A DNA stretch of 64,000 nucleotides from assembly GCA_903832085.1 (NCBI GenBank), contig CAIKZZ010000022.1, positions 95,947 through 159,946 of the forward strand, in the 5' to 3' direction. The notes beneath the pieces were generated by a model, which saw only the letters and a list, made by a program, of their open reading frames with translations, was not told where the DNA came from and did no database searches. Origin of the DNA: an uncultured Pseudomonadota bacterium. GTDB taxonomy: Bacteria; Pseudomonadota; Gammaproteobacteria; Steroidobacterales; Steroidobacteraceae. The position numbers and the translations under genes are program-made. Positions 44,515 through 53,399 of the stretch are shown here, one piece after another (position 1 is the stretch's first letter; each line of letters opens with the position of its first letter).

Positions 44515-45459
44515 TCACTCGGTGCCTAAGCTACGCAGTACGACCCGCGATGAGCCTGCTTGGTTGCGTGCCATGAGACTGTACAGTGTGAGTTCGGTAG
44601 TGCCAAGGTTCACGACGGTGCGGGCGCGGAACCAGTCAGATTTTTCGGTTAAGCCTTGCGAAAGCTCTTGCCGTTGTTGCGGTGGAATATTGAGCGCGCC
44701 CAGTGCCGCCTGCACATCGGTTAGCGCGGGAAAGCAGCCTTTCTGACGATTGGTTGCCAGCTGCTTCGGATCTTGGCTGAACGCCACCAGTCCCGGTGCG
44801 AGCGTATCAAGCACCAATCCCTTGGCCGTACAGACGTTTAACGCTGTACCGACGGGTAGGGCCGCGACATAGGGGCTGAGTTTGCGGTAGCGTTCGCTGC
44901 CAAAGCCCGGTAGCGCCAAGAGTTCACTGGTGGTTTGCAATGGTCGATTCGCAGCCCGGTAGGGTGGCGCCTGACCTAAATAGACGCCATCTTCGGCTCC
45001 CTCCGGGCCGCTCGCGGTGTTGTCCGGATCGATCCAATCGAGCGCCAAATATGCCCACTTGGGCTCCAATTGTAGTGCCTGTAACAGGCGCTGAAACTGT
45101 GCAAAGGCGGCGTCATTGTGGGTGCCATCTGCTTTAACCAAATTGTTGAGGTTGAAACGCCCTTGCATGTCCTCGAGTCCACCGGACAGGCGACCGCCAT
45201 CAATCGGAAGTCCTGACAGTGGTGTCGCCCAAATCCCATCCAGCGTGGTGCGCTTTGCCGTATTGGCATCTGTTTTTAGCACCTCAATTGCCCACGTCTC
45301 AGCGCCTAGAGCTACCTGGAACGCTTGTTCATTGCCCGTTAAGTTGGCTCCACGGCGTGCATCCAGCGCGCCTTGCGAGCCGATGCGTGTGGCAATCACA
45401 GTGGCCAGTGCCACCACAACCAATGCAATGATGAGAGCTACCCCACGCGACTGCTTCAT
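44515..45459 (-). CDS. gspK: Type II secretion minor pseudopilin K
   Basis: 314 residues from ATG 45459, which overlaps the gspJ stop by 4 bp; an upstream extension to 45597 would cut off the prepilin signal. The N-terminal RGVALIIALVVVALATVIATR is a prepilin helix without the usual Glu at position 5, as expected for GspK, which caps the pseudopilus tip. The large helical domain contains MQGRFNLNNLV and LDWIDPDNTASGPEGAED, typical of GspK. Confidence 0.92.
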   Translation of the reverse strand: MKQSRGVALIIALVVVALATVIATRIGSQGALDARRGANLTGNEQAFQVALGAETWAIEVLKTDANTAKRTTLDGIWATPLSGLPIDGGRLSGGLEDMQGRFNLNNLVKADGTHNDAAFAQFQRLLQALQLEPKWAYLALDWIDPDNTASGPEGAEDGVYLGQAPPYRAANRPLQTTSELLALPGFGSERYRKLSPYVAALPVGTALNVCTAKGLVLDTLAPGLVAFSQDPKQLATNRQKGCFPALTDVQAALGALNIPPQQRQELSQGLTEKSDWFRARTVVNLGTTELTLYSLMARNQAGSSRVVLRSLGTE

Positions 45460-46082
45460 CCGGGCACCTCGATCAAGCGGACGATAGTGCCGATATCCTT
45501 CAGCTGCAAGGTGATCTGCACGCCGATGGGTCGGGTCATCGTGGCGTTGGCGCCACCGTTTGCACTGGCGACCAACACTGGCCAACGGTCGCGCCACACC
45601 CGGCTGCTGTCTAGATAGCGGATTTTTATGGAAATGACATCCTTAAGGAGTTCGCGCTTGACCGGCACGCTGCCTAAAGTCGCGTCGAGTACGGGCTGAA
45701 ATTCACGGATGAGTGTGCCGCTGTCTAGTCGGTAAGTGACGCGTTGAAAGGTACTGCGTTGCAAGCCGAGCGGGTTGGACCAGCCGCCATGGGTGAGCGT
45801 CACAATGCGATCATTGGTGCCATCGGCGAGTAGCGCAGGCTCGCTCGTCGCGCCGAGTAGGTCACGTACGGGCCGAGGATTCAGCTGTTCAAAGTCGACC
45901 ATTAATACATGCAATGTGCTTTCGATCGCGCGCGTGCGCTCGAATACCCCGATCATTCCGTCGCGCGCGCGCGTGACATACGAGAGGGTCTCGTAAGCAA
46001 AGCCCGACAACACGGCAAGCAAAAACACCGACACCATCACCTCGATCAGTGTGAAGCCGGCGTGTTGCTGGCGTGTGCTCAT
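45456..46082 (-). CDS. gspJ: Type II secretion minor pseudopilin J
   Basis: 208 residues from ATG 46082 (MSTRQQHAGFTLIEVMVSV); the prepilin cleavage site G/FTLIE is eight residues in. RAIESTLHVLMVDFEQLNPR and MIGVF are GspJ-like. It forms the tip complex with GspI and GspK. Four-bp overlaps on both sides couple its translation to gspI and gspK. Confidence 0.9.
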   Translation of the reverse strand: MSTRQQHAGFTLIEVMVSVFLLAVLSGFAYETLSYVTRARDGMIGVFERTRAIESTLHVLMVDFEQLNPRPVRDLLGATSEPALLADGTNDRIVTLTHGGWSNPLGLQRSTFQRVTYRLDSGTLIREFQPVLDATLGSVPVKRELLKDVISIKIRYLDSSRVWRDRWPVLVASANGGANATMTRPIGVQITLQLKDIGTIVRLIEVPG

Positions 46083-46513
46083 TGTTGCCCCGCGTAGGCC
46101 CAATTCGCGGCTGCAGTGGGTGTGGTAATCTGCGTGCGCCCGATGAAGCCAGACACAGTGGCTACCGCCGTTCCATCCGATGCGTCAGCGCGTCGCACCG
46201 TAATATCAATACGACGCATGCCCTCAATCCCGGTTTCAGTGATTGTCTGGCGCCATCGCCATTTGCCATCTGCAAAATCCACATCACCTTCGGTGCGGCT
46301 GACATCTGGGAATGCGGTAGCGAGCCTGAGTTCTGTGACGCGATTTAAACCAATCCAGGTCGCAAGCATTTTCTCGCGCAAGTAAACCGAGTTGCGCGAG
46401 GCATTTGTGACGACGCCGAGCACGGCCGCGAGCCCCATGGCTGCAATAGCCAAGGCAACGAGCACCTCAATCAGCGTGAAGCCACGGCTACTTCGCACGT
46501 TTTTGTCCAGCAT
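46079..46513 (-). CDS. gspI: Type II secretion minor pseudopilin I
   Basis: 144 residues with the prepilin signal SSRGFTLIEVLVALAIAAMG. The loop KMLATWIGLNRVTELRLA-type sequence (here EKMLATWIGLNRVTELRL) is characteristic of GspI. It starts inside the end of gspH, a 26-bp overlap. It is part of the I-J-K tip. Confidence 0.9.
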   Translation of the reverse strand: MLDKNVRSSRGFTLIEVLVALAIAAMGLAAVLGVVTNASRNSVYLREKMLATWIGLNRVTELRLATAFPDVSRTEGDVDFADGKWRWRQTITETGIEGMRRIDITVRRADASDGTAVATVSGFIGRTQITTPTAAANWAYAGQQ

Positions 46514-47060
46514 GAGTCACCAACAGCGTGCCATCGGCCTGTCCATCGACATGAAAGGTGTATTCAGTTCCTTCACGTGTCAGCGTCAGCTTATAAGGAG
46601 AGACATCGCCACTGGAAAATAGCTGTACTTGAGGGGCGGGCGGTGCGTCAGTGGTGCTGTGCAGACCAGTTTGTGTCGCAGCAGGTGATTTGGGTGGGGT
46701 GATCTGGACTTGCCTCCCTTCGAGTTCCAGGGTGGGTACGATGCCGGCGGGTAGTTGGTAGGTGGTATACAGCGCATCGTTGGCAACGGGCTCCCACAGT
46801 CCAAGGGCTTGCGAGTATTTAAGCACCGTGTAGCTATTAACGAAGAATTGGACGCCGTAGTCACGTCCCTCAAGTTGTGCTTGCTCGAGGGTGGCGGTCA
46901 TTACATCCGTGATGCGATCACCCTCCGCATCGAGACCGCGATCGCCACCTAAGACACCGAGTGAGAACACCGCAACACCGGTCACGATCGCGATAATCAC
47001 CACCACAACGAGTATCTCGATCAACGTGAACCCACGCACAGACTTCAGATCGTGATGCAC
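46488..47060 (-). CDS. gspH: Type II secretion minor pseudopilin H
   Basis: 190 residues. The prepilin signal VRGFTLIEILVVVVIIAIVTG opens the protein; GRDYGVQFFVNSYTVL and a globular beta domain follow. GspH links the tip to the GspG shaft. The stop lies 26 bp into gspI. Confidence 0.88.
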   Translation of the reverse strand: MHHDLKSVRGFTLIEILVVVVIIAIVTGVAVFSLGVLGGDRGLDAEGDRITDVMTATLEQAQLEGRDYGVQFFVNSYTVLKYSQALGLWEPVANDALYTTYQLPAGIVPTLELEGRQVQITPPKSPAATQTGLHSTTDAPPAPQVQLFSSGDVSPYKLTLTREGTEYTFHVDGQADGTLLVTHAGQKRAK

Positions 47061-47081
47061 GGCGTAGGCTAGGTGTTTTTA

Positions 47082-47111
47082 GTTGCTAGACTGCTTGTTG
47101 CTAGACTACTT
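47082..47111 (-). repeat. 15-bp tandem repeat spanning the gspG stop codon
   Basis: GTTGCTAGACTGCTT (47082-47096) is followed by GTTGCTAGACTACTT (47097-47111), one mismatch. Read as gspG codons the unit is AAG-(TAG or CAG)-TCT-AGC-AAC. The first copy in reading order has TAG, the present stop. The second has CAG, then ends at TAA. Confidence 0.85.
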
Positions 47112-47582
47112 GGAGTCACGATAACTAATGTCGGCATCAAGACCCGTGCCGCCCACGGCACCATCGGCGCCTAGCGAATACAGGTCAAACGCAGCGCCGT
47201 TCGTGCCTGGCGAAACATACACGTAGTCATGGCCCCAAGGGTCTTTTTGGATCAGCTGGACGTAGCCATCCGCACGCCAGTTGGTGAGGTTTGGATCAGA
47301 GGGTTTTTTGACGAGTGCCTCCAGACCATAGTCTGTGCTCGGATACTTAAAATTATCCATGCGGTACATATCAAGGGCGCTCGCGTAGAGACGTAGGTCT
47401 GCTTTGGCTTTGGTGACACGAGCTTCGTCGATTCGACCCAGAATCTGCGGTGCCACAAGTGCGCCGAGTATGGCCAGGATCACGACGACCACCATAATTT
47501 CGATCAAGGTAAAGCCGCGCGTCAGGGTGCGGGCGTGGTGATGGCGACTGGAAAGCGCGGACTGGGGCAATAAAGGGTGCAT
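47106..47582 (-). CDS. gspG: Type II secretion major pseudopilin G
   Basis: 158 residues from ATG 47582, with GGAG 8 bp before it; the open frame reaches back to 47687 but that would put the prepilin signal too deep. TRGFTLIEIMVVVVILAILGALVAPQI is the G/FTLIE prepilin helix (split by its conserved Pro). YRMDNFKYPSTDYGLEALV and DPWGHDYVYVSPG are diagnostic of GspG. It forms the pseudopilus shaft. First gene of the operon; gspC-F are not upstream. The C terminus ends in a repeat-altered stop. Confidence 0.95.
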   Translation of the reverse strand: MHPLLPQSALSSRHHHARTLTRGFTLIEIMVVVVILAILGALVAPQILGRIDEARVTKAKADLRLYASALDMYRMDNFKYPSTDYGLEALVKKPSDPNLTNWRADGYVQLIQKDPWGHDYVYVSPGTNGAAFDLYSLGADGAVGGTGLDADISYRDSK

Positions 47583-47718
47583 GCATCTACTCCGGCGCAC
47601 GTAATGGTGGCCGTTATGATAACAGAGGCGCACAGGCCTGCCGGGCGTTCGCGGCCACATTCCGCAGCGCTTTGACAGGGCGAGCATGCTTGTGTGACGC
47701 GCTTCACGTCGAGCCAGC

Positions 47719-47724
47719 TATACT
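47719..47724 (+). promoter_or_regulatory. -10 element (TATACT) of the fabD promoter
   Basis: TATACT matches five of six consensus bases, 25 bp before the fabD ATG. The best -35 at 18 bp is a weak TGACGC. It lies between divergent gspG and fabD. Confidence 0.45.
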
Positions 47725-47749
47725 GAGAGCCCTTGATAGAGGAGTCGCT

Positions 47750-48691
47750 ATGTCTGTTGCAGCTGTATTCCCGGGCCAAGGGTCACAATCCATCGGGATG
47801 TTAAGTGCGCTGGCTGCCGTTGAGCCTGCCGTGCGTGCCACCTTTGCCACAGCCTCCACAGTGTTGGGTTATGACTTGTGGGATTTAACTCAGAGCGGAC
47901 CGTTAGAGGTTCTAAATTCCACCGAGCGTACGCAGCCGGCGATGCTCGCTGCGGGCGTGGCGGTCTACCGTGCGTGGCAAGCGCACGAGGCGCCGCGGCC
48001 GACGGTACTCGCGGGGCATAGTCTTGGCGAATTCACTGCGCTGGTCTGTGCGGGTGCGATGGATTTTGCCGATGCTGTGGCGCTAGTGCAATTCAGGGGG
48101 CGCGTGATGCAGGAGGCAGTGCCGGCTGGACAGGGGGCGATGGCTGCCATACTGGGTCTTGATGATGCAGAGGTCGAGGCCGCATGTGCGGATAGTGCCT
48201 TGGGCGACGTGGTGGAACCTGTTAATTACAATTCACCTGGCCAGCTTGTCATCGCAGGACACGCGCAAGCGGTCAACCGTGCGATCGAGGCGTGCAAGGC
48301 ACGTGGCGCCAAGCGGGCACTGCTATTGCCGGTGAGTGTGCCAGCCCACAGCTCGCTGTTGCGGCCGGCCGCGGAGCGTTTAGGCGAGCGCCTCGAGGGC
48401 ATGGCGATTCAAACGCCAAAGGTGCCTGTGTGTGCTGTCGGTGGGCAGTGGCACGATAGTCCAAGCGCCATACGTGGCTTGCTCGTGGCCCAGCTTGCAA
48501 GCGCCGTACGCTGGTCAGATACGGTGGCCGGCATGGTGCGGGGTGGAGCGACTCGCATCGTAGAATGCGGCCCCGGTAAGGTGCTAACGGCGCTTAATCG
48601 GCGCATCGAACGCAATAAGGAAATTTTGATGACCTGTATTGAAGACCCGACGTCACTCGCTGGCGCGTTAGACCTAGGAGCTGGCACATGA
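47750..48691 (+). CDS. fabD: Malonyl-CoA:ACP transacylase
   Basis: Loads malonate on acyl carrier protein for fatty-acid elongation. FPGQGSQSIGM opens the protein, GHSLGE carries nucleophile Ser91 and a His follows in VPAHSSLL near residue 200. 313 residues. ATG 47750 has GAGGAG 6-8 bp upstream. It starts the fabD-fabG-acpP-fabF cluster; fabH and plsX, often just upstream of fabD, are absent. Confidence 0.96.
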   Translation: MSVAAVFPGQGSQSIGMLSALAAVEPAVRATFATASTVLGYDLWDLTQSGPLEVLNSTERTQPAMLAAGVAVYRAWQAHEAPRPTVLAGHSLGEFTALVCAGAMDFADAVALVQFRGRVMQEAVPAGQGAMAAILGLDDAEVEAACADSALGDVVEPVNYNSPGQLVIAGHAQAVNRAIEACKARGAKRALLLPVSVPAHSSLLRPAAERLGERLEGMAIQTPKVPVCAVGGQWHDSPSAIRGLLVAQLASAVRWSDTVAGMVRGGATRIVECGPGKVLTALNRRIERNKEILMTCIEDPTSLAGALDLGAGT

Positions 48692-49455
48692 CCTCTCACA
48701 TCGGCAGTCCGTTTCAGTTGCAAGGCCAACTTGGTTTGGTGACAGGTGCGTCGCGTGGGATCGGTAAAGCTGTCCTGCTCGCACTGGCGCAAGCGGGGGC
48801 GACAGTGATCGGAACGGCGACGAGCGCTGCTGGCGCCGCCGAGATCACAGCAACACTTGCGCGCGAGGGTTTGCAGGGTCGTGGAATTGTGCTTGATGTC
48901 GCTGATCAAACCAGTGTGGATGCGGCGCTTGCTGACATTGAGGCGCGTGAGGGTATTGTGGGGATTCTGATTAACAATGCGGGTATTACCCGTGATGGCT
49001 TGTTAATGCGTATGAAGGTCGATGATTGGGATGCGGTGATTGGCACCAACCTGTCGGGCGTGTATCGACTCTCAAAGGGCGTGTTGCGTGGCATGATGAA
49101 GGCGCGCACGGGGCGCATTATCAGCGTCGCTTCTGTTGTCGGCCTGTCAGGCAACCCTGGGCAGACTAATTACGCTGCGGCAAAGGCGGGGATCGTGGGC
49201 TTCACCAAGTCCTTGGCCCGCGAGGTGGCGTCCCGCAACATTACCTGCAATGTCGTCGCTCCCGGCTTTATAGACACCGATATGACCCGTGGTCTGGCAG
49301 ACGAGCAACGCACGGCTTTATCAGCACAAATACCCCTTGGGCGGCTGGGCGTGCCTGAGGATATTGCCCTGGCAGTGCTCTATTTGGCGTCGCCGGCTGC
49401 CGCCTATGTGACCGGTCAAACCCTGTCTGTGAATGGCGGAATGTACATGGGTTGA
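48688..49455 (+). CDS. fabG: 3-oxoacyl-ACP reductase
   Basis: NADPH-dependent reduction of 3-oxoacyl-ACP. Short-chain dehydrogenase features: TGASRGIGKAV near residue 18, NNAGITRDGLLMRM near 93, SVASVVG with the catalytic Ser, YAAAKAG with Tyr and Lys, and a C-terminal GQTLSVNGGMYM. 255 residues. Overlaps fabD by 4 bp. Genome context leaves little doubt that this is the housekeeping FabG. Confidence 0.96.
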   Translation: MTSHIGSPFQLQGQLGLVTGASRGIGKAVLLALAQAGATVIGTATSAAGAAEITATLAREGLQGRGIVLDVADQTSVDAALADIEAREGIVGILINNAGITRDGLLMRMKVDDWDAVIGTNLSGVYRLSKGVLRGMMKARTGRIISVASVVGLSGNPGQTNYAAAKAGIVGFTKSLAREVASRNITCNVVAPGFIDTDMTRGLADEQRTALSAQIPLGRLGVPEDIALAVLYLASPAAAYVTGQTLSVNGGMYMG

Positions 49456-49555
49456 GCTCCTGCGCCGACCTAAAAATCATAAGCCATTGATATATATAAA
49501 AAACACCGTGATGGCGGCAGCGAGCTGTTTGCCATAAAATGCCACGTCCGCCACT

Positions 49556-49575
49556 AGGAACGGCTCCTCGTTCCT
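49556..49575 (+). promoter_or_regulatory. Hairpin in the region before acpP
   Basis: AGGAACG (49556-49562), loop GCTCCT, CGTTCCT (49569-49575), then TTGG. It lies in the 171-bp fabG-acpP gap, which also has an AT-rich stretch with TAAAAT at 49535-49540. It may be a fabG terminator or a 5' structure of a separate acpP message. Confidence 0.4.
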
Positions 49576-49626
49576 TTGGTGTCAGCGGCTAAGTAACGCG
49601 TAGGCGTCACAGAGGATTACTAAACG

Positions 49627-49869
49627 ATGAGCAGCGTGGAAGAGAGAGTCAAAAAGATCGTCGCCGAGCGACTGGGTGTCAAGGAAGAGGAAGTCACAAA
49701 TAGTGCCTCCTTTGTAGACGATCTCGGGGCCGACTCGCTCGACACTGTCGAGCTCGTCATGGCACTTGAAGAGGAATTCGAGACCGAAATTCCTGACGAG
49801 GATGCCGAGAAAATCACAACCGTCCAGCACGCAATTGATTACGTGAACGAGCATCAAGCAAAAGCTTGA
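49627..49869 (+). CDS. acpP: Acyl carrier protein
   Basis: 80 residues, acidic. The phosphopantetheine serine is Ser37 in [19 protein letters not shown]. Carries growing acyl chains for all Fab enzymes. The start is ATG 49627, preceded by GAGGATTACTAAACG. It is flanked by hairpins on both sides, which fits the high separate expression usual for acpP. Confidence 0.98.
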   Translation: MSSVEERVKKIVAERLGVKEEEVTNSASFVDDLGADSLDTVELVMALEEEFETEIPDEDAEKITTVQHAIDYVNEHQAKA

Positions 49870-49877
49870 TTGTTTGA

Positions 49878-49911
49878 CGTCAACCTCCGTGCTGAGGCGC
49901 GGAGGTTGACG
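49878..49911 (+). terminator. Strong inverted repeat after acpP
   Basis: CGTCAACCTCCG (49878-49889) and CGGAGGTTGACG (49900-49911) form a perfect 12-bp stem with a 10-base loop, 9 bp after the acpP stop. No T run follows, so it may protect the acpP message end and only partly stop transcription into fabF. Confidence 0.65.
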
Positions 49912-49961
49912 AGTCGTCACGTGAATCTAGCAATTCGTCAATCAGCATCTGCGGAGGCGTG

Positions 49962-51206
49962 GTGACAAAGCGTCGTGTCGTCGTCACAGGCTTAGGCATC
50001 GTCTCACCCGTCGGCAGTCAGATCGCTGAAGCCTGGGAAAACGTTGTCAATGGCCGTAGTTTTATCGGTCCCATCACCCGGTTCGATGTCAGCGCGTATC
50101 CCACGCGGTTTGGTGGGGACGTGCGTGGTTTCAGCGTGGATGCGTACCTGCCGCCGAAGGAATCACGGCGCATGGATCCATTTATTCAGTATGGCTATGC
50201 CGCAGCTGCGGATGCTCTGAAGGACTCGGGGCTGGTCATTGATGAGAACAATGCGGCGCGCGTCGGAATCGCGATGGGAGCCGGCATCGGTGGGCTTGAA
50301 ACAATCCAAATGACCCATGACAAGCTGCTCGAGGGCAAAGGCCCTCGCAAAGTGTCGCCATTTTTTGTGCCCGCAAGCATCATTAATATGATTTCGGGTC
50401 ATGTGTCGATTCAGTATGGTCTTAAAGGCCCAAATCTGGCTCTGGTAAGCGCGTGCACGACGTCGACGCACAATATTGGTATGGCCGCGCGCTTGATCCA
50501 GTATGGCGATGCTGATGCCATGGTGGCAGGTGGCGCTGAAATGGCCATGAACCCATTGGGATTAGCTGGCTTTTGTCAGGCAAAAGCATTGTCTGAGCGT
50601 AATGACGCGCCGACCGCTGCGAGTCGGCCGTGGGATCGGGACCGCGATGGGTTTGTGATGGCGGATGGCGCAGGTGCCATGCTGCTTGAAGAGTACGAGC
50701 ATGCCCGGGCGCGCGGCGCCACAATTTATGCTGAGTTTGTTGGTCTGGGAATGAGTGGGGATGCGTTTCATATTACTGCCCCTCCAGAAGATGGCGCAGG
50801 CGCGAGCCTCGCGATGACCAACGCGTTACGTGATGCAGGCGTCAATGCCGCAGAACTCGACTATATCAATGCGCACGCGACGTCGACGCCATTGGGCGAT
50901 ATCGCGGAAACGGTGGCGGTGAAACGCACGCTCGGTGCGCACGCGCACAGCGTCGCTGTGAGTTCGACGAAATCTGTGACAGGACACCTGTTAGGCGCAG
51001 CCGGCGCGGTTGAGGCGATTTTCACCGTGCTCGCGATCCGTGACCAGATCGCGCCGCCGACCATCAACCTCGATAATGCTGACCCGAAATGCGATTTAGA
51101 CTATGTGCCCAATAGCGCGCGTGCCATGAGCATTGATGTGGCGCTATCCAACTCGTTTGGATTTGGTGGTACTAACGGCAGTCTGGTATTTCGTCGACTG
51201 CGTTGA
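49962..51206 (+). CDS. fabF: 3-oxoacyl-ACP synthase II
   Basis: Condensing enzyme of fatty-acid elongation. Cys in [12 protein letters not shown] and two histidines in [11 protein letters not shown] and [12 protein letters not shown] form the catalytic set; [14 protein letters not shown] is the C-terminal signature. About 414 residues. Two adjacent GTG codons (49959, 49962) are possible starts; GGAGG at 49953-49957 spaces better with 49962. Confidence 0.96.
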   Translation: MTKRRVVVTGLGIVSPVGSQIAEAWENVVNGRSFIGPITRFDVSAYPTRFGGDVRGFSVDAYLPPKESRRMDPFIQYGYAAAADALKDSGLVIDENNAARVGIAMGAGIGGLETIQMTHDKLLEGKGPRKVSPFFVPASIINMISGHVSIQYGLKGPNLALVSACTTSTHNIGMAARLIQYGDADAMVAGGAEMAMNPLGLAGFCQAKALSERNDAPTAASRPWDRDRDGFVMADGAGAMLLEEYEHARARGATIYAEFVGLGMSGDAFHITAPPEDGAGASLAMTNALRDAGVNAAELDYINAHATSTPLGDIAETVAVKRTLGAHAHSVAVSSTKSVTGHLLGAAGAVEAIFTVLAIRDQIAPPTINLDNADPKCDLDYVPNSARAMSIDVALSNSFGFGGTNGSLVFRRLR

Positions 51207-51216
51207 TGCGCAGCGC

Positions 51217-52602
51217 GTGTCTTTAACGGCTCAAGGATCGGATGGAAGTATCGCGCGTCGCGTCAGCGGGGGGCGTGCGGACTTTCTTGCGGTGCATGCC
51301 AAGGATCCAGAGACGTACCCATTTTTGTTAGAGAGCGCCAGCGTTGGTACGACTGGTCGCTATGACCTGTTGCTGGCGGATCACGGTGAGCGCCTAGTCC
51401 TCACGTCGACGGGGCTTGCCGGGCACTCGACTAGCGGTTCATTTTTAGGCGCACTTGATGACTGGTTCCGACAGGAGCATATCGTCGCTACAGCCGCTAC
51501 GGATCGAGCGCCGTTTTGTGGTGGCTGGTTTTTGTATTTAGGTTATGAGCTCGCCGCGCAGTTTGAATCACGTCTGCGTCTGCCGCCGGCGCGTGGGTTA
51601 ATTGCTGGTGCATTTCGTGTCGCTGTAGCGGCAATCTATGACCACGCGCGGGATGAGACCTGGGTCGTTGGTGAGCCTGGCACGGAGATGGCGGTCAGTG
51701 CACTGGTCGAGTCGCTGCAGTTGGCACTGCAAGCGCAAAGCGAACCTCAGGCCGAGGTGACCCTGTCGTTACAGGAGGACGATCCAGATCAATACCTGGA
51801 TGCCGTCCGGCGGGCGCTTGAATACATTTCGGCGGGTGATATCTATCAGGCAAATTTGGCACGTGGGTGGCGGGGCAGTGTGCCTACATCAGTCTCGGCC
51901 GCATCTCTTTACAATCGGCTGCGCCGAGCAAATCCTGGCCCATTTGCCGGTATCGCTGCATTGCCTGGTATGACCGTCTTATCGACCTCGCCCGAACGTT
52001 TGGTGCGCTGTCGAGATGGCGTCGTTGAAACACGGCCCATTGCCGGTACGCGGCCGCGACAGGGTGATGACGCGACGGTTAGGGCAGAGTTGCGCGCCAA
52101 CACGAAGGAGCAGGCTGAGCATGTGATGCTGCTTGATTTGGAACGCAATGATATTGGGCGGATCGCAACTGGCGGTAGCGTGCATGTTGATGAGTACATG
52201 ACGGTCGAGAGTTATGCGCATGTGCACCACATCGTGTCCAACGTGATAGGCGCGCTGCGCCCGGACGTCACGCCTGGCGAGGTGATCCGTGCCGTGTTCC
52301 CGGGGGGAACGATCACGGGTTGCCCCAAGGTGCGCTGTATGGAGATTATCGCTGAACTGGAGGGTCGTCCGCGTGACGCCTACACGGGCTCCTTCGGTTA
52401 TCTATCGCGCGATGGAAGTTTGGATCTGAATATCCTGATCCGTACGGCGACCGTATGGCCGCGGGATTTGCATCGCTCTGAAATTAGTTTGATGGCAGGT
52501 GCCGGAATCGTTGCTGATTCAGACCCGCAACGTGAGCTTGATGAAACCCGCGCGAAGGCGCGCGGTCTGCTTCGTGCGTTGACTGGAAGTATAGGCACGT
52601 GA
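51217..52602 (+). CDS. pabB: Aminodeoxychorismate synthase component I
   Basis: Converts chorismate and ammonia to 4-amino-4-deoxychorismate for folate. The chorismate-binding half is clear: DIYQANLARGW, TSPERLVRCRDGVVETRPIAGTRPR, DLERNDIGRIA and FPGGTITGCPKVRCMEIIAELE (the last two are signatures, separated by ~55 residues). GTG 51217 is a guess, 10 bp after the fabF stop; the ribosome binding site is weak. The length of ~461 fits. The glutamine amidotransferase partner PabA is not in the window. Confidence 0.9.
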   Translation: MSLTAQGSDGSIARRVSGGRADFLAVHAKDPETYPFLLESASVGTTGRYDLLLADHGERLVLTSTGLAGHSTSGSFLGALDDWFRQEHIVATAATDRAPFCGGWFLYLGYELAAQFESRLRLPPARGLIAGAFRVAVAAIYDHARDETWVVGEPGTEMAVSALVESLQLALQAQSEPQAEVTLSLQEDDPDQYLDAVRRALEYISAGDIYQANLARGWRGSVPTSVSAASLYNRLRRANPGPFAGIAALPGMTVLSTSPERLVRCRDGVVETRPIAGTRPRQGDDATVRAELRANTKEQAEHVMLLDLERNDIGRIATGGSVHVDEYMTVESYAHVHHIVSNVIGALRPDVTPGEVIRAVFPGGTITGCPKVRCMEIIAELEGRPRDAYTGSFGYLSRDGSLDLNILIRTATVWPRDLHRSEISLMAGAGIVADSDPQRELDETRAKARGLLRALTGSIGT

Positions 52603-53399
52603 TTTTACTGAATGGACGAGCACACGCTGATGATGCGTTTGATCGTGGCCTTGAATTCGGGGACGGTGTCTTTGAGACCATTGCGGTTATTAATGCGCGC
52701 CCACGCTTACTCGAGCGCCACCTAGCGCGCCTAACGGTGGGTTGCGAACGCCTCGGCATTCTAGGCGTCGATATCGACCAATGCCGGACAGAGCTTCATC
52801 AGGCCGCCGCCGCGAGAGATGTCGGTGTCCTTAAGTTGATTGTCACTCGCGGGTTGGGTGGTACGGGCTACTCTTCGGCGGGCGGCATGCCTCGACGCTG
52901 GCTTGCGGCTATGCCCGCGCGCGAGCGGCCAAGCCACTATTCGACAAGCGGCGTGCAGTTGCACCTGTGTGAACTGCGCCTGCCCAGCGATCCACGTCTT
53001 GCCGGCATCAAACACTTGAATCGGCTCAGCAATGTGCTCGCCCGACGTGAATGGCAAGATCCAGACATCGCTGAGGGGTTGATGCGTACCGAAGACGGGA
53101 GCATCGTATGCGGCACCATGAGCAACTTGTTTCTTGTGCAGCATGACATGCTTATTACGCCCGCAATTGTGGATGCTGGCGTGTGCGGTGTCGTGCGCGC
53201 AGCGATTATTGATACCTGCAGCGCGCAGGGGATCGCAGTCCTTGAGCGGCGAGTGACGCTGCAAGATATTGCCGAGGCCAGTGAGGTGTTCGTCACGAAC
53301 GCGCTGATTGGAGCTTGGCCTGTGCGCGCGCTATCGGGGTATCAGTGGGTGCCGGGGCCCTATGTGCGTCGCGTGCAGGAATGGGTACGCGAATGGTAA
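52599..53399 (+). CDS. pabC: Aminodeoxychorismate lyase
   Basis: PLP fold-type IV enzyme releasing pyruvate from aminodeoxychorismate to give 4-aminobenzoate. Lys138 in GIKHLNRLSN binds PLP; EDGSIVCGTMSNLFLV is the family signature. 266 residues. The GTG at 52599 overlaps pabB by 4 bp, so the folate pair is translationally coupled. Confidence 0.92.
   Translation: MILLNGRAHADDAFDRGLEFGDGVFETIAVINARPRLLERHLARLTVGCERLGILGVDIDQCRTELHQAAAARDVGVLKLIVTRGLGGTGYSSAGGMPRRWLAAMPARERPSHYSTSGVQLHLCELRLPSDPRLAGIKHLNRLSNVLARREWQDPDIAEGLMRTEDGSIVCGTMSNLFLVQHDMLITPAIVDAGVCGVVRAAIIDTCSAQGIAVLERRVTLQDIAEASEVFVTNALIGAWPVRALSGYQWVPGPYVRRVQEWVREW

Noticed and set aside
47583..47687. 35-residue upstream extension of GspG
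   Set aside because: It would bury the prepilin signal; ATG 47582 has GGAG in front and gives a normal leader.
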